Source: Holophagales bacterium
GTDB lineage: Bacteria; Acidobacteriota; Holophagae; Holophagales; Holophagaceae
Length of the DNA: 23,037 bases
Direction of reading: 5' to 3'
Assembly: GCA_031281385.1 (NCBI GenBank)
Contig: JAITFL010000147.1
Location: forward strand, 1-23,037
Numbering within the stretch: position 1 is the first letter of the stretch; each line of letters opens with the position of its first letter. Both the position numbers and the translations under genes were made by a program. The notes below the pieces were generated by a model. The model saw only the letters and a program-made list of their open reading frames with translations. It did not search any database and had not been told where the DNA came from. This document shows positions 1 through 7,514 of the stretch, piece after piece.

Positions 1-833
1 CTGACTTCAAAATGGACGTGGGGCCCAGTTGATCTGCCTGTGCTTCCAACGGTGGCGATTATTTGCCCCCGGCGCACCGTATCGCCAACGGCTACCAGGT
101 TTGCTTTGTTGTGGCCATAAAAAGTTTCGATGCCTTCCCCGTGGTCTATCGCCACATAATTGCCAATTGCCCGGTCTCTTCCAACGGCGCACACGCGGCC
201 TTCCATCGCCGCGAAAATGCTAAAGCCATGCGGAGCGGTTAGGTCCACGCCCTTGTGAGTGCCTGTGTAGGGTTTGCTTATGCGTCGGTTGCCTGCTGGA
301 GTTTTTACCACTACGATGGCCGTCCTCCTGCGGGGGCCCCAGCCCGAGCTTATTGTGCGCGTTTCGACGGGCCACATCAAGTCCAAAGAGTCCAAGTCTG
401 GGGCGAAAGGGGCGTCGCCCATCGAATCCGGCGGGAAAGGCGGATCGCCCTCCGCCGAGGGGTCTTGGTTCTGTGGAGCTTTTAAGGAAGATGGGAAGGG
501 CTGGTCGAGCGGTTGAGGAAAATCTTGGCGATAGTCAAGGCCATCATCGGCAGCAAATGGCCTGACTGGAATGACCGGCTCAACTGGGATCCCAAGCATA
601 GGGAATATCTCTATTGAGCCAAGGCCATGCAGCATTGGAAGAGAATCCAATTCAGAGCGAAATGGATTATCAGCCATAGAAGCATCCTTCGACGTGTGCT
701 TCTTGAGCCACGAGATAAAGGCAGATTCGCTTGCGGCTTTTGGTGCCTTGCTGGGGCTGTCATTGCTGGCGAAACAATTAGTGCCGACAATTCCGATGAT
801 GCAGAAAATAGCGGCTCTCGATAAGGAACTCAC
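1..833 (-). CDS. Exported M23-family murein endopeptidase (3' end outside window)
   Basis: Read from a GTG at 833, this frame stays open to the left edge, giving 277 residues with the C-terminus missing. It starts with a short hydrophobic export signal (about residues 6-22, ending CFAS), followed by a proline- and aspartate-rich linker (about 80-155). The C-terminal domain is a LytM/M23 zinc peptidase: H193-x3-D197 (THKGVD), H241 in the segment FYGHN, and the H272-x-H274 motif (GPHVHFEV). In this family H193, D197 and H274 bind zinc and the other two histidines are catalytic. It should cut peptide cross-links of peptidoglycan in the periplasm. No LysM or coiled-coil domain is seen. The start is uncertain: the site before the GTG is only G-rich, and an in-frame GTG at 896 is possible but would place extra residues before the signal. 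The gene lies downstream of moaC on the same strand. Confidence 0.85.
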   Translation of the reverse strand, partial: MSSLSRAAIFCIIGIVGTNCFASNDSPSKAPKAASESAFISWLKKHTSKDASMADNPFRSELDSLPMLHGLGSIEIFPMLGIPVEPVIPVRPFAADDGLDYRQDFPQPLDQPFPSSLKAPQNQDPSAEGDPPFPPDSMGDAPFAPDLDSLDLMWPVETRTISSGWGPRRRTAIVVVKTPAGNRRISKPYTGTHKGVDLTAPHGFSIFAAMEGRVCAVGRDRAIGNYVAIDHGEGIETFYGHNKANLVAVGDTVRRGQIIATVGSTGRSTGPHVHFEV

Positions 834-925
834 GGTACCCCCAAAAATGCGAGGGGGAACCCCCCACGAACAAACAGCAAAAGAAAATGGTAGCACAATG
901 CTTTTTTGAGCGCAAGCATAGATTT

Positions 926-990
926 GAGCCACTTGCAAAACAACGGGAGCAGACGCACCGCTGGCTTTTGCAAGAAGCTCATTTGATTGA
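926..990. repeat. Inverted pair of the TTTTGCAAG repeat (short element)
   Basis: In the spacer between moaC and the M23 gene, 926-941 carries the repeat core in reverse (GAGCCACTTGCAAAAC) and 965-990 carries it forward (CTTTTGCAAGAAGCTC and onward). The two arms can pair as GAGC/GCTC and CTTGCAAAA/TTTTGCAAG around a loop of about 24 bases. The forward arm shares the variant AAGAAGCTC..TTGATTG with the copy at 15922-15950, so these are related repeats and not chance matches. The rest of the spacer (834-1035) holds a GGGGGAACCCCC palindrome at 853-864, next to the M23 start, and nothing else I can recognise. Confidence 0.6.
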
Positions 991-1035
991 TCGCTCTTCC
1001 AGCTTTGCGCCTTTGCTTGCCCTATGGCAGCCCGC

Positions 1036-1533
1036 CTATTGCTGCCAAGGGCAGTCGGGCCAGGGGGCGGACAACGCCCCGCTGCGGCCGCCATCCTTTT
1101 TCATCAATTTCACTGGTCCCAATTCCATTTGGTGACTGATGGATTTCAGTGCATCGTAGAGGCCAGCGAGTCCAGCGCAAACTCCGAGCATAGCTTCCAT
1201 TTCAACTCCCGTGCGCCCTTCGCACGACACTTCTACCATGAGCCAAGCGCGGCTTTGGGCTTTTTCCCAATGATGGCTCACGTTCACGGCATCCACGGTC
1301 AGAGGATGTGTCAAGGGCAGCAATTCGGGCGCGTGCTTGACCCCCAAGATGGCCGAGACTCTTGCCAGCGACCATGGGTCGCCTTTTTCGGCGTATCCAC
1401 CAGATAGCGCGTCTGAACATTCTTTGCACAGTGTCATGTATCCAGCGGCAGAAGCGGTGCGCCTAGAAATGGCCTTTGCTGACACGTCAACCATTTTTGG
1501 CATTCCTTCAGAATCAAAGTGGGTCAGCGTCAT
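1036..1533 (-). CDS. moaC: Cyclic pyranopterin monophosphate synthase MoaC
   Basis: This 165-residue protein matches MoaC along its whole length. MoaC converts the 3',8-cyclo-GTP product of MoaA into cyclic pyranopterin monophosphate, the first stable intermediate of molybdenum cofactor synthesis, in the cytoplasm. Visible landmarks are the N-terminal LTHFD and MVDVS segments, K50, H76 in LLPLTHPL, the TGVEMEA segment (E111, E113), and YDALK with D127 and K130. These fall one residue from the equivalent E. coli catalytic positions (K51, H77, D128, K131). The usual C-terminal GGRSG is present and followed by a short tail. The ATG at 1533 lies 10 bases after the stop of the HAD gene with GAAG just upstream, so the two are probably cotranscribed. 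No other molybdopterin gene is in the window. Confidence 0.93.
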   Translation of the reverse strand: MTLTHFDSEGMPKMVDVSAKAISRRTASAAGYMTLCKECSDALSGGYAEKGDPWSLARVSAILGVKHAPELLPLTHPLTVDAVNVSHHWEKAQSRAWLMVEVSCEGRTGVEMEAMLGVCAGLAGLYDALKSISHQMELGPVKLMKKDGGRSGALSAPWPDCPWQQ

Positions 1534-1543
1534 TTTGTTTTCT

Positions 1544-2203
1544 TCATGGGTGGTTCGGTGGGTTCAATAAAATTTCCCTCAGCTCTGCAACGGAATTAGC
1601 GCAGGCAATGGGGGCGGCACTGGCCAATTGTTCTTTTGTCGCAAACCCATAAGTCATGCCTATACTGGGGACTTTAGCGGCGTTGGCCATTTCGAGGTCG
1701 AATAGTGTGTCGCCGACCATCACGGCCTCGTGTGGGGCAAGATCGTGGGCGCGGAGACAGATTTCCAAACTTTCGGGATGGGGCTTTGGGTGCGCGACTC
1801 TCTCTGGCGTGACGATGGGAAAAAAGGAGTCGCTCCAGCCAAAGCACTCCAACTGTGGCTCAAGGGCTTCGAACCTCTTGGAAGTCGCAACGGCTTGCTT
1901 AAAACCCTTTGATCGCAACTCGCTGATGAGTTCGGACATGCCTGGAAAAGGTCTTATTAAGTGAGTGTTGCCCGCCCAATCATAAGAGCGATAGACCTTC
2001 AGAATGTGTTCCATGTCTGCCTTTGGGCCAACCCCAAATGTGCGTGCCAGCCCTTCTTCTACGGGAAGTCCGACGCAGGCCAGCCACTTGTCCATCAGCG
2101 CATCGGGCTTCCCAAGGGCTTTTAGGGCGAATCGCATACCATCTTCGATCAATGGGCGCGTGTCCGCCAGAGTTCCGTCAAAATCCCAAACAACCAGTTT
2201 CAA
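1544..2203 (-). CDS. HAD-superfamily phosphatase, phosphoglycolate phosphatase-like
   Basis: This is a 219-residue haloacid-dehalogenase hydrolase with an inserted helical cap. Motif I is DFDGTLADT (nucleophile D7, acid D9), motif II is VATSK (T107/S108), motif III is the lysine in HPKPHPE (K140), and motif IV is GDTLFD (D165, D169). The closest subgroup by pattern is Gph/PpaX-like small-molecule phosphatase; phosphoglycolate, pyrophosphate and other phosphate esters are all possible substrates and the sequence does not decide. I chose the TTG at 2203 because AGGAGG stands six bases before it and translation then starts at MKLVVWDFDG; the upstream ATG at 2242 would run through that ribosome site. 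moaC follows 10 bases after the stop. Confidence 0.85.
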   Translation of the reverse strand: MKLVVWDFDGTLADTRPLIEDGMRFALKALGKPDALMDKWLACVGLPVEEGLARTFGVGPKADMEHILKVYRSYDWAGNTHLIRPFPGMSELISELRSKGFKQAVATSKRFEALEPQLECFGWSDSFFPIVTPERVAHPKPHPESLEICLRAHDLAPHEAVMVGDTLFDLEMANAAKVPSIGMTYGFATKEQLASAAPIACANSVAELREILLNPPNHP

Positions 2204-2242
2204 TATTTCCTCCTGTCCATTACGGCCATAGGCCAGCGTCAC

Positions 2243-2272
2243 TTGGGTGGCCTATAGATATTGTGGCATAAT
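2243..2272 (+). promoter_or_regulatory. Candidate sigma-70 promoter for the ABC exporter operon
   Basis: TTGGGT at 2243-2248 and CATAAT at 2267-2272 are separated by 18 bases and precede the first gene of the plus-strand run. It sits in the divergent gap between the HAD gene and the small membrane protein. The match to consensus is moderate, so this is a candidate only. Confidence 0.35.
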
Positions 2273-2314
2273 AAATGGTAGTGTGTTTTGGACTAGTCCA
2301 CAGGGGGCATCGAA

Positions 2315-2500
2315 ATGAAAAAATCGGAATATGGATGGACAATTGGGCTTTCCTTTGTGGCTCTTTCTTTGGTGGTCAAGGCATTTTCTTCTGGGGGCGC
2401 TTTTTCCGACTTTTTCCAGGGCGCATTTATTGGCTTGGGCTTGGCGTTTTTGGCGTCGGGATTTGTCCATTCGAGAAAAAAAGCGAAGATGCTTTGCTGA
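2315..2500 (+). CDS. Small membrane protein, unknown function
   Basis: A 61-residue reading frame starts at an ATG with GGGGG seven bases upstream. It predicts two hydrophobic segments (about residues 8-24 and 33-51) separated by a short polar turn, and a positively charged C-terminal tail (HSRKKAKM), as expected of a two-pass inner-membrane protein with a cytoplasmic end. I do not recognise the family. It lies 58 bases before the first ABC ATPase on the same strand and after the candidate promoter, so it may be an accessory subunit or leader gene of the exporter. Coding character is good but the shortness leaves doubt. Confidence 0.55.
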   Translation: MKKSEYGWTIGLSFVALSLVVKAFSSGGAFSDFFQGAFIGLGLAFLASGFVHSRKKAKMLC

Positions 2501-2558
2501 CTCTCCGGCTAAACCGAATGGCGGCTGTCTTCGTTTCCTATTGCAGGGGGAAAGCGAT

Positions 2559-3473
2559 TTGATTTCGTTTCAGGACTTGGAAGTTCGGTATGGGGCGACA
2601 GTCGCCCTGAAAGGGCTGAATCTGTCTTTGGGGGAGGGGATCATCGGCCTTCTCGGCCCCAACGGTTCGGGCAAATCAACGCTTCTGAAAACCGTGCTGG
2701 GCCTTATTAAACCATATCGAGGAAGCGGCTCGGTGCTGGGCATGCAGTTTGGCGACGCGGCTTCGTTTCGGCTGCGAAAGTTAATCGGCTACATGCCCGA
2801 ATACGATGCTCTGATCGAAGACGTTTCAGCGTACGAACAGGTCGCTTTCTGGGGCGAGCTGTCCGGCCTCAATCGTGAACAGGCAAGGGATCGCTCCCAC
2901 GAAGTCTTGTATTTTGTGGGGCTGGACGAATCCAGATACCGAAAAGTGTCTGGCTATTCCACCGGTATGAGGCAGAGGGTAAAGCTGGCCCAAGCCTTGG
3001 TTCACAGCCCAAAATTGGTTTTCTTGGACGAACCCACCAATGGGCTGGACCCAATCGGTCGGCGCAAGATGCTAGAGCTTGTCCAAAAAGTCAGGGCCGA
3101 GCTTGGCGCAAGCATCATTCTCGCCAGCCATCTTCTTGAAGACGTGGAAAGGGTTTCAGACCAGCTGGTGATATTGGGCGAGGGGGAAGTCAAAGCTCAT
3201 GGGCTGATCTCCACTTTGCGCCATGTATTGTCCAAGCGATTTGAATTGCGGTTTTTGGAGCCGCTGACCTTGGAACAGGAAACAGGGTTGGCCGGCATAG
3301 GGAGTTTGCTCGAAAACATGAATGGCGTGTACGACATCGAGCTGCACGAAGCCGACCCAAGCGCGCCATTCAAATGGGCCGAATCAGCGGGTGCAACTTT
3401 GATGCAGTTGACGCCACGATACGACAGGCTTGACGAAATTTTGATCCGCGCCATCCGCGGCTTGGATGCTTGA
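2559..3473 (+). CDS. ABC transporter ATP-binding protein (ABC-2 exporter type), first copy
   Basis: This is a 304-residue nucleotide-binding subunit. It shows Walker A (GPNGSGKST), a Q-loop position occupied by glutamate (GYMPEYD), an ABC signature of the form YSTGMRQR, Walker B with the catalytic glutamate (LVFLDEP), a D-loop (NGLDP) and the switch histidine (ASHLLEDVE). About 85 further residues at the C-terminus form the extension common in ABC-2 exporter ATPases. The start is the TTG at 2559, preceded by GGGGGAA; longer open frames upstream read through the small membrane gene in another phase. The next gene, a permease, begins 7 bases after the stop. Substrate cannot be told from sequence. 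Confidence 0.9.
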   Translation: MISFQDLEVRYGATVALKGLNLSLGEGIIGLLGPNGSGKSTLLKTVLGLIKPYRGSGSVLGMQFGDAASFRLRKLIGYMPEYDALIEDVSAYEQVAFWGELSGLNREQARDRSHEVLYFVGLDESRYRKVSGYSTGMRQRVKLAQALVHSPKLVFLDEPTNGLDPIGRRKMLELVQKVRAELGASIILASHLLEDVERVSDQLVILGEGEVKAHGLISTLRHVLSKRFELRFLEPLTLEQETGLAGIGSLLENMNGVYDIELHEADPSAPFKWAESAGATLMQLTPRYDRLDEILIRAIRGLDA

Positions 3474-3480
3474 GGCGACC

Positions 3481-4341
3481 ATGCCAATTTACTCACCCGC
3501 CCTTCCCCCAAGCCCGCATTTCTCCAAAGACAAGTCACCGATCCCGGCATTGGTGCGCTTTGACTTGGGTCGGATCTGGCGCAACAAAATTGGCCGATTT
3601 TTCGGATTAGTGTTTATTGGCATATTGGCTGTGCAACTGACGGTGATTTACACAAAATATTTATTGGACGCATCGGTGCTAGAGCAGGCCAAGGGCATTG
3701 CCGGCCACATCCTGCCCAAGCCGGCCGCGCTTCAAGCGTCCTTGTTGCATGGGGCAATGTTGTTTTTCTTGTGGTTTCAATCTGCATGGATCAATGGCGC
3801 ACTGGTGTCGCGGGACACTCTGTACCGGGTCAGGCCGCTGATTTATGCCCACCCTGTGCGCCCCGCAGAATACCTAGCTGCCAAGGCCATAATCGCCATT
3901 GGGATGCCCTTTTGCTTCCAATTGCCATTCATCTTTTTGCCTTGGCTATTGTCCTTGCTGCTGGCTGGGGCTGGCGGCCCGATATGGGCCACCGCGCCAC
4001 TACATTTAGTCCCTGCTGCGGCATTGAATTCAATGGTGATAGCTTCGGTTACGTTGGGTGCATCTTCCTTGGCGGGGACGCCCAAAACTGGCATGGCTTG
4101 GGCGTTAGGGTTGATCTTTGGCCTTGGTGCAGTTGGGGGCATACTCTTTGCCATTTTGCATGATCCCAACTGGATGGCCATAAACCCTGCCGCGCTGACA
4201 GAATCATGGCCCAAGCTGCTGTGCGGCGCAGACAACGCATCCGTGCCGCTTACACCGTCCATCATTGCCACCGCCGTGAACATCTGCCTGTGGGCATACG
4301 TTTCTTGGCAACGCACCAGGCCATCGGAGGCGGTGATATGA
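3481..4341 (+). CDS. ABC-2 type transporter permease, first copy
   Basis: The product has 286 residues and about six hydrophobic segments: near residues 40-60, 83-103, 127-165 (a long paired block), 176-196, 206-229 and 256-276. The N-terminal segment is soluble and contains RFDLGRIWRNK before the first helix. This architecture and its place between two ABC ATPases mark it as the membrane subunit of an ABC-2 family exporter. The ATG at 3481 is preferred because GAGG stands five bases upstream; an ATG at 3466, overlapping the ATPase stop, is possible. Its stop overlaps the next start as ATGA, so translation of the following ATPase is probably coupled. Confidence 0.8.
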   Translation: MPIYSPALPPSPHFSKDKSPIPALVRFDLGRIWRNKIGRFFGLVFIGILAVQLTVIYTKYLLDASVLEQAKGIAGHILPKPAALQASLLHGAMLFFLWFQSAWINGALVSRDTLYRVRPLIYAHPVRPAEYLAAKAIIAIGMPFCFQLPFIFLPWLLSLLLAGAGGPIWATAPLHLVPAAALNSMVIASVTLGASSLAGTPKTGMAWALGLIFGLGAVGGILFAILHDPNWMAINPAALTESWPKLLCGADNASVPLTPSIIATAVNICLWAYVSWQRTRPSEAVI

Positions 4342-5267
4342 GTGCGATAAAGCTAGACCGCGCAAGCCTCAGATATGGCCACGTACTCGGGCTTTCCCCC
4401 ACCAGCTTTGAATTGGCGGATGGAAGCGGAATCACTGGCCTCTTGGGTCCAAACGGTGCCGGAAAGTCAACCCTGATCCAGATGGTTTCGGGCCTCTTGC
4501 CACCAACGGGGGGAGAAGTGCTGGTTTTCGGCGAGGCCCCGTTCCGCAACCCCAACGTACTCTCACGCATCGGCCTGGTGCCGGAAGGCGACAGGTTTCC
4601 AACAGGCATTAGCGCAAATCGCTGGCTAAAAATGATGGGGCGGCTGTCTGGGCTAAATGGCCAAGCCCTAAAAGAGTCCGTGGGCCGCGCCCTAGAAATT
4701 GTGGGCATGTCTTCTCGCGCTCACTTAGCGTTTCCAGCCATGTCAAAGGGGATGAGGCAGCGTATTAGGCTGGCGCAGGCCATGTTGCACAGCCCAGACC
4801 TGCTCATTTTGGATGAGCCGTTCAATGGGCTGGATTCAGAGGCCAGAACGGACTTGATGGACTTGATTCGCAAATTGGCAAAAAATGGCGTCAATGTTTT
4901 ACTCTCAAGCCATATTCTTGGCGAAATGTCGAGGTTGACGGATCGGGTGCTGCTGTTCTTTAGGGGCCGACTGCTCGCCGAGGGCAACATTGTTGAAATC
5001 AGGGAGCTTTTGGACAGGCACCCGGTGGAAGTCCGCGTCACAGCCGAAGACCCAAAAGCAGTTGCAAGGTGGGCAGTGGAACAGCCAAATTTGTCCGCCC
5101 TGAAACTGGAAGATGGCGCAGCAGTTTTGGCGGTTAAAAACGCAAGGATTTTTTTCCCAAAGCTTCAAAGCGCGGTCGCGGCAGGCCAATTGAAAATAAA
5201 AGCCATTGATCCATTGGACATAAACTTGGACGCTGTTTTTCAATATCTCACGCAGGACAACGAATGA
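4338..5267 (+). CDS. ABC transporter ATP-binding protein (ABC-2 exporter type), second copy
   Basis: This 309-residue ATPase is a paralogue of the one at 2559. Motifs are Walker A (GPNGAGKST), glutamate at the Q-loop (LVPEGD), signature MSKGMRQR, Walker B (LLILDEP), D-loop (NGLDS) and switch histidine (SSHILGEMS). The C-terminal extension carries a small alpha/beta region (VEVRVTAEDP and onward) typical of drug, lipid or gliding-type ABC-2 exporters. The ATG at 4338 overlaps the upstream permease stop by four bases and has GGAGG nearby; longer frames upstream are read-through. Two full ATPases in one operon suggest either a heterodimeric engine or two ATPase-permease pairs acting together. 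Confidence 0.9.
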   Translation: MSAIKLDRASLRYGHVLGLSPTSFELADGSGITGLLGPNGAGKSTLIQMVSGLLPPTGGEVLVFGEAPFRNPNVLSRIGLVPEGDRFPTGISANRWLKMMGRLSGLNGQALKESVGRALEIVGMSSRAHLAFPAMSKGMRQRIRLAQAMLHSPDLLILDEPFNGLDSEARTDLMDLIRKLAKNGVNVLLSSHILGEMSRLTDRVLLFFRGRLLAEGNIVEIRELLDRHPVEVRVTAEDPKAVARWAVEQPNLSALKLEDGAAVLAVKNARIFFPKLQSAVAAGQLKIKAIDPLDINLDAVFQYLTQDNE

Positions 5268-6049
5268 GCGCCACGAGAACAATCCCCTCTTTCATAGATG
5301 CGACCGCAGCGCTGTTCAAGGGATACCTGCCAAGGATTTTTCATCTCCGAGGCTGGCTGTTGGCAGTTCTGGCGATGCTCCCTTGCACACTTGGATTGCT
5401 TTCCAACTCTTTTGATACACACCCAAACCCAACTAGGGCTGCGCTGGAACTATATCACTACGGGTACGCGCAGATGGTGCTGCCGCTGCTTGCATTGATC
5501 GCAGCGTCTGCGGGCATCGGCGAAGATTTGGAACAGCGTTCGCTCCCGCTGATGCTCGTGCGCCCTGCCCCCGCTTGGGCTCTGCCTTTTGGCAAAGGGC
5601 TGCCTTGGCTTGTTTGGTGCTCGGCGTGGCTGACAATCGCGCCTACTCTGATACTGGCTGCCGGGTTGGATGTCGCGGTCATCCCACAAAAAATTTTGGC
5701 ACTGCTTCTGACATTTTGGGCGCAGTTTGGAATCGCATCTCTTTTTGTACTGATCTTCAAGCGAGGTATATTGTGGGCGGCACTATTCTTTTTTGCTTGG
5801 GATCCCTTTGTCAGGGTGATGCCGCCCGCGCTGCAGCGAATGACCAATACCCATTACCTTGAAAGCATTGCACAAAGTCGATACACGGGAAGCAGCACTA
5901 TTAGCCTGTTGGAACAAAGTCAAATTCTTTCGCCGACATGGCTCGCAGTGCTAATCCTGATTGCAGTTGGGGTTTTGGCATGGGCCGGAAGCGGCCTCTG
6001 GCTTATGAAAAGGCCCGTAGGCTTGGCCGGAAGCGAGTCCGAAGGATGA
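5264..6049 (+). CDS. ABC-2 type transporter permease, second copy
   Basis: This 261-residue protein has about six hydrophobic segments: near residues 27-48, 68-86, 105-133, 141-167, 168-180 and 222-246. It has the pattern GxGEDLEQRSLPLMLVRP after the second helix; a similar motif (SRDTLYRVRPLIYAHPVRP) follows the corresponding helix of the first permease, so the two are distant paralogues with the same topology. The start overlaps the preceding ATPase stop as ATGA. It closes the four-gene ATPase-permease-ATPase-permease run. The following 190 bases hold no gene. Confidence 0.8.
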   Translation: MSATRTIPSFIDATAALFKGYLPRIFHLRGWLLAVLAMLPCTLGLLSNSFDTHPNPTRAALELYHYGYAQMVLPLLALIAASAGIGEDLEQRSLPLMLVRPAPAWALPFGKGLPWLVWCSAWLTIAPTLILAAGLDVAVIPQKILALLLTFWAQFGIASLFVLIFKRGILWAALFFFAWDPFVRVMPPALQRMTNTHYLESIAQSRYTGSSTISLLEQSQILSPTWLAVLILIAVGVLAWAGSGLWLMKRPVGLAGSESEG

Positions 6050-6239
6050 ATTATTCATGGTTCAACACAGGCGGCGCCGATGCCCTTTTTTGTAGCCGCA
6101 GCACCTATAGCCCTTCCCGTAGGGAATGGCACGGAGTGCATAGGCTGCGCCGAGAGTGGAACGGAAAGCGCAGCCAGAATCTATGAGAGTCGGTGCCAAT
6201 CAATAGGGGAAACGCATTAAACTAAAGGCCAATACATCA
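6050..6239 (+). other. Structured intergenic leader before the M16 peptidase gene
   Basis: No gene is visible here. GCCC followed by six T occurs at 6082-6091 and could end transcription of the exporter operon, although the stem before it is weak. Further on are a TTCCC-GTA-GGGAA hairpin (6114-6126) and a perfect 8-base stem GGCTGCGC/GCGCAGCC (6143-6150 with 6168-6175). Neither is followed by a T-run, so they look more like leader structure than terminators. I recognise no known riboswitch. Confidence 0.35.
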
Positions 6240-7514
6240 ATGAGCAATCAACCAGTTCGAACAACTATTCCTGACGGGGCAGAAATTCTTGTGCAGCCCA
6301 TTCCTGCAATGAGGAGCTGTTCCGTGGGTTTTTGGGTCAGGCGCGGCAGTTGCCAAGAGGGGGCGGCAGAGGAAGGAATGGCTCACTTTATTGAGCACAT
6401 GGTTTTCAAAGGCACCGAAAAATTCCCTACTCCGGAGGCCATTGCCGAATATTCCGATTGCCTGGGGGGCCACATAGATGCCTTTACTGGCAAAGAAAAC
6501 GCCTGCTTTTATGGGAAAGTCTTGCGCGAAAAATTGCCAGCGCTTATTGACCTTCTTGGCGACCTCGTCACTGCGCCGTTGTTTGACCCGGACGAAATTT
6601 CGCGGGAAAAGGACGTAGTCTTAGAAGAAATAAACCAGAGCGAAGACCAGCCCGATGACTGGGCCAGCGAATTGTTTTATCAAAAATTTTGGGAAGAGTG
6701 TCCATTGAGCCATCCCATCCTTGGAAATCCAGATCAAGTGAGGCATTTCAGCCAAGACGGCGCAAAAAAGTTTTTTGCCAAGACATACAGGCCCAAGAAC
6801 ATTCTGGCGGTTGCCGCAGGGGATGTGGACTGCTCGGAATTTGCCGAGCTCGTGGAGAAACGGCTTGAATGGCGGCGAAAAGAGGGGCCTGCGGAAAATG
6901 AACGGAATGAGACCCCGAACACATGCAAACCATTCATTTACAATTCCCGACGCCGGAATCTCAACCAAACATGCTTGGCCATGGGTTTTCCCTCAACGTC
7001 CCACCGCCATCGCGACCGTGTCGCTTCCGCCCTTTTGTGCCATATTTTGGGCGGTGGCATGTCGAGCAGGCTGTTTTTGGAGCTTCGCGAGAAGCGCGCC
7101 CTTTGCTATCAGATAGGCAGTTACAGCAGCCATTACAGAGATTCGGGTGCGCTTCAAATAGTCGCAAGCTGCGCTCCCAACAAGGCCAGGGAGCTGGTCA
7201 ATCGCACGATGGCGGAATGCACCCAGTTAGCCGACTACGGGCCAAGCCAGGCAGAGTTGGACAGGGCCAAACTGCAACTAAGGACTAGTTTGGTATTTAG
7301 CCAAGAGAGCACTAGCAGCCGCATGTTTTCCATTGCCCACCAAGCCATGCACATGGAAAAAATATTGGACATGGATCAGCAGTTGGCCGAAATTGACTCC
7401 GTAGGGCTCGAAGATATTTGCAGGGTGGCAAAAGCGATACTGGATCCGCGCCTGGTGGGAATAGTTGCGCTGGGGACGAAAAGCGGGTCTAACATCAGGC
7501 TTTCGGACTTGTGA
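6240..7514 (+). CDS. M16-family zinc peptidase (mitochondrial processing peptidase-like)
   Basis: This 424-residue protein has the size of a single-chain bacterial M16B peptidase. The inverted zinc motif is H49-x2-E52-H53 (GMAHFIEHMVFKG), and the third ligand is the glutamate in DVVLEEINQSEDQP near residue 130, about 76 residues after H53 as the family requires. The first half carries these catalytic residues. The second half (from about 230, GFPSTSHRHRD, with SSRLFLELREKRALCYQIGS) is the inactive partner domain with the conserved R/Y pair used for substrate binding. It degrades or processes short peptides, normally as a dimer. The ATG at 6240 has a weak ribosome site (AAAGG about 13 bases upstream). 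The rlmN start overlaps its stop. Confidence 0.92.
   Translation: MSNQPVRTTIPDGAEILVQPIPAMRSCSVGFWVRRGSCQEGAAEEGMAHFIEHMVFKGTEKFPTPEAIAEYSDCLGGHIDAFTGKENACFYGKVLREKLPALIDLLGDLVTAPLFDPDEISREKDVVLEEINQSEDQPDDWASELFYQKFWEECPLSHPILGNPDQVRHFSQDGAKKFFAKTYRPKNILAVAAGDVDCSEFAELVEKRLEWRRKEGPAENERNETPNTCKPFIYNSRRRNLNQTCLAMGFPSTSHRHRDRVASALLCHILGGGMSSRLFLELREKRALCYQIGSYSSHYRDSGALQIVASCAPNKARELVNRTMAECTQLADYGPSQAELDRAKLQLRTSLVFSQESTSSRMFSIAHQAMHMEKILDMDQQLAEIDSVGLEDICRVAKAILDPRLVGIVALGTKSGSNIRLSDL

Noticed and set aside
571..909. 112-residue plus-strand frame
   Set aside because: It is antisense to the N-terminal half of the M23 peptidase, whose signal peptide and zinc motifs are clear.
926..990. Integron attC site
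   Set aside because: The inverted arms do not contain the paired RYYYAAC/GTTRRRY core sites, and there is no integrase or cassette array.
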